Assembly: GCF_043641665.1 (NCBI RefSeq)
Contig: NC_092183.1
Span: 10,600,501 to 10,664,500 of the forward strand
Length of the DNA: 64,000 bases
Reading direction: 5' to 3'
Source of the DNA: Enoplosus armatus
Lineage: Eukaryota; Chordata; Actinopteri; Centrarchiformes; Enoplosidae
The notes under the pieces are model-generated. The model was not told where the DNA came from and did not search any database. It saw only the letters and a list, made by a program, of their open reading frames with translations. The position numbers and the translations under genes are program-made. Below, one piece after another: positions 53,035-64,000 of the stretch. How positions within the stretch are numbered: the first letter of the stretch is position 1; the number at the start of each line of letters is the position of its first letter.

Positions 53035-54083
53035 TGCACTTGCATGCAGGGCACAGTGGGATGTCTCACTAGTGCTGGCAGAGCCACTAGAGGTCCATGA
53101 CATTGTGTTTCCAAAAGGTTCTACCTGCACAGAGATTGGTGGAGCTGTTGACATTGCACCTCAGATGAAGTCTAAAGAAGGAAAATAAAAGCATACAACA
53201 GAAGTAGTTATCTTAATCATCTGAAAAGCTCCAGTTCAGCTATTGAAGTGAGCCCTGTCTCCAGTGTGGAACAGGAGGGGTGTTTGACATCCAACAAAGA
53301 CACAAGTCAAGCTATTGAGCAGCTAATGTCTCAGAGGGAGGTCCAGAAAGGAACTTAGTGGGAGATCAAATCAAGTCTCTTCTATGTCAGCAGAAAGATG
53401 CCAACCAGCTGATAATGAGAACGAGTAAGAGAGGAAATGAGGGGAAGGATTGTATTGGTGCAGCTGAGGAAAAACATGCTCAGCTTCAACAGGGCATTGC
53501 ACGCTGTTTTTAGTTTAGTACCACCTCCTAAAAAAAACATACATGGATGCATGGCAGCATTCTTTGGCAGGAAACAGTGAAAACAGAAGATAAGGGACTG
53601 GAGAGATATAAAAACAAAATTCTTGGCCAGGATTTCTGCAAACACAAAACAAGCCATGTCCTTTTTCAACACTGAAATCACTTTCCTCAAAGATAATTAA
53701 CTTTGAGCTCCGCTTTGTCTTGTGTTTATTTTTATTCATAATTTGTGTCTAATTTGAGTCTGTGTTGACGTTGTGCATGTCTACAGTATGAAAGCATCTC
53801 CCCACTCTACTCTTAGCTGTTTGTTTTTGGCTGTTTCTCTTACCGATCAAGCTCCATTGCAGCAGCATACTACTCTTCCCAACCCTCCCACTAGCCGGCA
53901 GGAAGCCGAGGCAGGCCTGGTGTGCGGCCCTTTGACATCACTTCCTGTGCCTGTGAGGGAAGTGTATTTGCCGTGAGGCGTGGGGGCCGCCAGCAGAGCT
54001 GCCTGGGTTTCCCGTGACAGCTTGAAGACATACAGTTGTTGCGTATCCCGCTGTTAAATTCAATCCAGATCCTCTGGAATCCG

Positions 54084-54105
54084 CCCCCCCCCCCCCCCCC
54101 CCCCC
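54084..54105. repeat. poly-C tract in intron 16
   Basis: About 22 consecutive C residues. Confidence 0.9.
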
Positions 54106-56090
54106 TCAGTAACTCCTGCTTGCACTACCACTCTTGGTCTCTCTCCGTCTCTTCCTCCCTCCCTTTCCCTCCCTCCATGCTCCACTGCTGTGTTCTCTTT
54201 CAATGAGGGGAGCTGAAACACGTGGTTTCTTTGAGGCAGCTCTGTGTGTGCATTTGTATGTTTTGAGTGTGTGTTCTGCTTTCGTCTGTTGTGCGTGCAC
54301 GTACAGCAGTAGCTGTTTTTTGTGTCTCAAAATGAGGACCAGATCTTTTCCAACCCTGGCAAATTGCAAAGCTAGATGTTTTATTTTGATATGCCACTCC
54401 ATGGATCTGTGCAGAGGTGTTCTGCCTTTGATCTGTCGTTGCTAACATTTCTCTCTGTGCTGGGCGACCATTTGTTCCTTATGGCCTTGCCTGGGAGTCA
54501 TATGGAAACTGGTTGTCTGTGTGTGTGTGTGTGTGTGGTTTGAAAATAAGGCAATAGAAAGATAAAGCTTTGGAGAGTGAGTATAGAAGGAGGTGGGCAT
54601 GGGGCATGGAGGAGGAGGAGGAGGAGGAGGAGGAAAGTTTGAAAGTGCTAAGGAAGGCCATGCTAACACTATCAAGAGCTCTTTTCTTCTGAGGGCTGGG
54701 TTGGTCTGTGGCGCCGGGCATTCTGGGTACCCGTAGGGGTCAGGAGAAGCAAGTGTGAGCAACATTTGTACAGATGTTGTGTTATTTTTATAGCTCTACT
54801 CCATTTGCTGGGTGGCATTTCCTTCAGTGTTAACAACCAGGTTAAGTGCACACAGACGCGCTCAGGGACTCCAGCCAATTTTTTTATTGTTACGCTAACT
54901 CAAGCAATTTTTTTCTCCCAAACCCCCCCATCACAAAAAAACCCTACTCCTTTCTTCATCCACCTAACCCCATGAGTCCAGCTTCACCCCCAAAACTCTC
55001 CCAGCGTCTGTGAAGGAGGGATTTATGGTTCCTAGAAGGGAGAGTGGCGGAGCGGTGTGCAGTAATGGTTTTACCTCTCAGGGAGGTAGCAACGCTAGGC
55101 TACACTCCTCTGTTTCCACATGGGAGGGCGAGACAGCCATTCTTGTCTACCTACAGACCACAGCCGTCACAGAAAATGACGCCAACTGAAAAAGAGCTTG
55201 GGAACAATTTGCAACCAGACAGAAACACTCAGCATGGGTTTGGCCTTATTCATAGTGGGTGGATGTCAGGAGTTTAGCTGCAGGCTAACAAAGAGTGACT
55301 ACTATGTTAAAAAAGTATAGCCTTTAAGCAATAGTACAGTAACCAAAATGCCAGATTAAAGCTTGTCCCATACAACAAATATCAGTATATTGGTACATTT
55401 CCCACCATTTGAGTTAAGAAGAGCCTGCAGCACATTCATCTTCTGTAGCTGCTTCTTGACAGAAAAGTGCTGCGAGGCTTCCTTCAGAAATTTATTCAGA
55501 GTGGTCAGGACGTTGGGCCTGAGGTTGGCCAGCCAATATCTACTGTATGTAAAGGGAGAAGCTGATTCAACATTTTCCATGTTTTAATGTGGCATGATAA
55601 TTCTGGGAAGCTGTGATGAGAAGTACGGGAATTTTCAGAAAGGCGAGCAGTGTTTGACTTGTTGAGTTTTCTTTGGTTGGAAAGAGAGAGGGACTAATAT
55701 TTGACTCTTATTTTGAAAGCTGCTCCGTTCTCTTGCACTCATGCATGTGTATAAATAAGCATTTCTGTGGTCAGCTCACCTGTAGAATGTTTTGGTTGAA
55801 CATGTCCTATTTCCACAATACCCTTTCATGTCCAATGTGTACTTAACGGCCGCAATATGATTTCCTATGCAATGTCGACATCATTTTTTAACTTGATTGA
55901 ACTTTTTTCCATTTGCTAATTATTCCATTTTCAAATTAGCCCAATATAAATGTGAAGGACCTAATTTATCCCTCTAAAATGCATCTGAATGACAATGTGT
56001 TTGTGTTCTAAGAGAATTCAACAGAACATAATTGTCTACATTAGTGATTATGGTACCATCGTTAATTCATCTCCTTTCTGGGTTTTGTAG

Positions 56091-56274
56091 TTGACTCGTC
56101 AGAGGCTTGTGGATGCAGATGGCATCATCAACCCCGGGGCTTTCTACATCTACCTAACTGCCTGGGTCAGCAACGATCCTGTGGCGTACGCCGCCTCGCA
56201 GGCCAACATTCGCCCACACCCTCCTGAGTGGCTCCACGACCGTACTGACTCCATGCCCGAGACACGCCTCAGCA
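56091..56274 (+). CDS. ptch1: ptch1 exon 17, residues 986-1046
   Basis: 184 nt between TTTTGTAG and GTAAGT. It encodes [20 protein letters not shown], then [20 protein letters not shown] and [19 protein letters not shown] in extracellular domain 2. The [14 protein letters not shown] run is a family hallmark. It ends one base into the Ile codon completed by exon 18. Confidence 0.98.
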
Positions 56275-56791
56275 GTAAGTCAACATACCATAAGTTCACA
56301 AAATATGCCAGAATTAAAAACAAGACGCCTTATAGTGTAATGGAATTGAGTTTTTCTTCGATGCAAGGAAGGAAATTTCAATAATCATTTTGTTTGCTAT
56401 GACAAATTAAGCTAATTTGAAACGTTGAAGTACCTTCTACACGGTACAGTTAAACAAATTGCATTTACTAACTGCTTACTGAAATTTTAAGCCAAACTTT
56501 TGTCGGGCTCATTGGTTTCGGCTGCAACTTTTTTTTTTAACTTCCATAAGGCGGCTGCTACATGTGAGCAGTGTTTACCTCTTGTGGTTTGAATTATTGC
56601 TCCTTGTCTGCCTCTTAGCTTTAAGTGAGGTAGTAGACTTTACTGTACCACTGCGGTGTGTGTGCGTGCGTGTGTGTGTGTGTGTGTGTTAGCTCAGGTT
56701 GCAAGGCTAAGGACCAAGACACTGCTCAATGTGGTTCTTCTAATGGTGCCTGTGGTGAATGCTATAATCCTGGCTACCATGGGGCCCTAGA

Positions 56792-56794
<3 letters not shown>

Positions 56795-56840
<46 letters not shown>
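56795..56840. repeat. (AC)n microsatellite in intron 17
   Basis: About 23 units. A (GT)n tract lies 106 bp upstream at 56658-56689 in opposite sense, so the pair could form a hairpin in the transcript. Confidence 0.95.
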
Positions 56841-56842
<2 letters not shown>

Positions 56843-56974
56843 TATTAAAACTCAGTGACCCCAAACACTACACACACCCTTCTCTCATTTCCCTACCACA
56901 CACACAGACTGTAACTCACATAAAAAAGTACAGTCATGTTGTTGTTTGATTCTAGTCTGTGATTTGGTACAAGT

Positions 56975-57105
56975 CAGGAAGTGCTCCACGGGGGAGGAAA
57001 ATGATTGGATAACAAGGAGAAACTGGGTTTGGGTGGGAAACACAATTGGATAACAAGCAGGAAGTTCTTTACGGGGGGGAATATGATTGGATAAGCAGCG
57101 TGAAG
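56975..57105 (+). repeat. three diverged 41-bp tandem units, each with ATTGGATAA
   Basis: ATTGGATAA occurs at 57004-57012, 57045-57053 and 57086-57094, exactly 41 bp apart. Flanking GGAAGT and GGGGGA/GGTGGGA words repeat at the same spacing. ATTGG is an inverted CCAAT box, and GGATAA contains a GATA word. Confidence 0.75.
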
Positions 57106-58073
57106 CGCTTGGCTGTGCAGGAGCCCCCCGGAGCAGATCTGTGTTGGCTGAAAGCCAACTGGTGTCCTAATGGAAATTTATAGTTTAGAGATTATAATGG
57201 GCCAAACCATGTTAGCAAGTGCTCCTGTCTGACCCTGCAGGCACTGTGGAATATACACACTCTCACCAACGCCACACAAAAGATATGTATTTTTATAAGA
57301 AAAAAGATAGTTGGATAGATAAATGTGGAGTAAATCTTTTGATCTGCCACATGCAGCAATGTGTTGTTAATTACACTGCAAGCCCAAATCTGAATGGACA
57401 CACTGTTTTGTCAGCACCAAATATGACTTCATAGCCGAGTGTCAGGCAGGTATGCGTGTTTATGCATCTATATTATGCTTTATGTGGCAGTGCTAAGTTT
57501 AGGGTGTGGTAATGGCGGTGATTCTGACATTGTAATTACCGTGAATCAACGTTAGCTCTGACACTCTGCTGTGTCTGGAACTGATAGGCCCTCATTAGCC
57601 AGGCTGGGCCACAGACTGGCTGGGTTTGAGTCAATGGAGCTCTGTTTCACACTGCTCCGCCCATCCCCTCCACACACACACACACACACTCACCCACAGA
57701 TGTAGCTACTCTTGGAACAAGGTTGGATTAGGGAGGGAAAGCCTTGATATTCGTGGTTTGGCTGAAGAGTCTAAAATGATTTCTGCAGATACACTAAATG
57801 ATCAGAACCTACTGCTAATTAATCAGAATAGACAAATATCATCTGCAGATGTCATCATAGCCATTGTTGATTTATCTGATTACTTCCTTAATGCTCCTCA
57901 GTAATCTGTTTCTCGGAATTTAAATTTCATCATCTTGCAAGGCTGTGTGGCCTCCAAGGCCTTCAATTGCTGCATGTGGTCTAATAAAAATGATGTGGTG
58001 ATTACAGCTAAATAAAGTTCTGTCCTTTTTTACTTCCAAATTGACTTCCCTCTCTCTTTGTCTCTCCATCCAG

Positions 58074-58354
58074 TCCCGGCAGCTGAGCCGATCGAATACG
58101 CACAGTTCCCCTTCTACCTCAACGGGCTCCGGGAGACGCCGCAGTTTGTGGAGGCCATCGAGAGCGTGCGGGCAATCTGCAGCAACTACAGCCGTCAAGG
58201 CCTGCCCTCCTACCCCAACGGCTACCCTTTCCTGTTCTGGGAACAGTATGTTAGTCTGCGCCACTGGCTCCTGCTGTCTATCAGTGTCGTGCTCGCCTGC
58301 ACCTTTCTGGTCTGTGCCCTCTTCCTGCTCAACCCATGGACCGCCGGCATTATA
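58074..58354 (+). CDS. ptch1: ptch1 exon 18, residues 1047-1140 (end of extracellular domain 2, TM8)
   Basis: 281 nt between CCATCCAG and GTGAGT. It encodes [19 protein letters not shown], a helix ending [26 protein letters not shown], and TM8 ([20 protein letters not shown]) ending NPWTAGII. This is the highly conserved entry into the second transmembrane half. Confidence 0.98.
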
Positions 58355-60456
<2,102 letters not shown>

Positions 60457-60626
60457 TAACTGAACAATTATTCAACAATAAAAATGTTAAATAAACTCAA
60501 TGATTAAAGCCTTTACTAATGTCAATAATAATTTAAAAATTGAAGTTTTTTTCTTGAATGGTTTTGGAATCAGTGATCCCCTCGAGAGGAAGACATAAGT
60601 TATGTTTTTGTTTGTGTGTGTTGTAG

Positions 60627-64000
<3,374 letters not shown>

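Larger units (their letters stand above)
52587..56090 (+). other. ptch1: ptch1 intron 16 (3504 bp)
   Basis: GTATGT to TTTTGTAG. Contains (GT)n at 52993-53033, poly-C at 54084-54105 and a (GGA)n run at 54608-54634. No coding segment or transposon recognised. Confidence 0.85.
56275..58073 (+). other. ptch1: ptch1 intron 17 (1799 bp)
   Basis: Contains (GT)n at 56658-56689, (AC)n at 56795-56840, and a 41-bp-period triplication with ATTGGATAA (56975-57105). Ends CCATCCAG. Confidence 0.85.

Overview
The window is vertebrate, almost certainly teleost, genomic DNA. It holds one recognisable gene, the Hedgehog receptor patched1 (ptch1), on the plus strand. The evidence for a fish genome is the very high density of (CA/TG)n microsatellites, several dispersed repeats I recognise as typical of teleosts, a decayed BEL/Pao retrotransposon, and a Patched protein with a fish-like N-terminus. 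I cannot name the species.

Layout. Positions 1 to about 17.0 kb are intergenic or upstream DNA with no convincing coding exon. They contain dispersed repeats (about 3.7-4.06 kb and 13.24-13.54 kb) and a minus-strand BEL/Pao pol fossil (about 14.55-16.08 kb). The ptch1 5' region spans about 17.0-19.24 kb. It has a candidate alternative first exon ending in ATG directly at a GTAAGT donor (17245), with a perfect GLI site (GACCACCCA) about 210 bp upstream. It is followed by the main first exon, with its ATG at 19067, another perfect GLI site at 18481-18489, a CCAAT box, a GC box and a 5' leader rich in upstream ATGs. Exons 2 to 20 then run from 20659 to 60769. All internal exons have GT-AG boundaries and compatible phases. 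Intron 2 is about 15 kb. The window ends inside intron 20, so the last transmembrane helix and the C-terminal tail lie beyond position 64000.

Protein. The 20 coding exons give 3701 nt, or 1233 complete codons plus 2 nt. They encode the N-terminal cytoplasmic segment, TM1, extracellular domain 1, the sterol-sensing domain (TM2-TM6), a long cytoplasmic middle loop, TM7, extracellular domain 2 and TM8-TM11. The acidic RND-type residues in TM4 (GVGVDD) and TM10 (GIGVE) are intact. The clearest departure from the mammalian protein is exon 14. It is 685 nt against 403 nt in human, with four tandem PPPSY heptads (four PPxY motifs) and a Ser/Asn-rich insert.

The window is a regulatory-rich single-gene locus. 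I found no evidence for a wholly new system. The items most worth a second look are the tandem PPxY array, the ATG-at-donor alternative first exon with its GLI site, the excess of perfect GLI sites, the overlapping uORF, dinucleotide repeats directly behind three splice donors, and two unexplained local duplications in introns 2 and 17.
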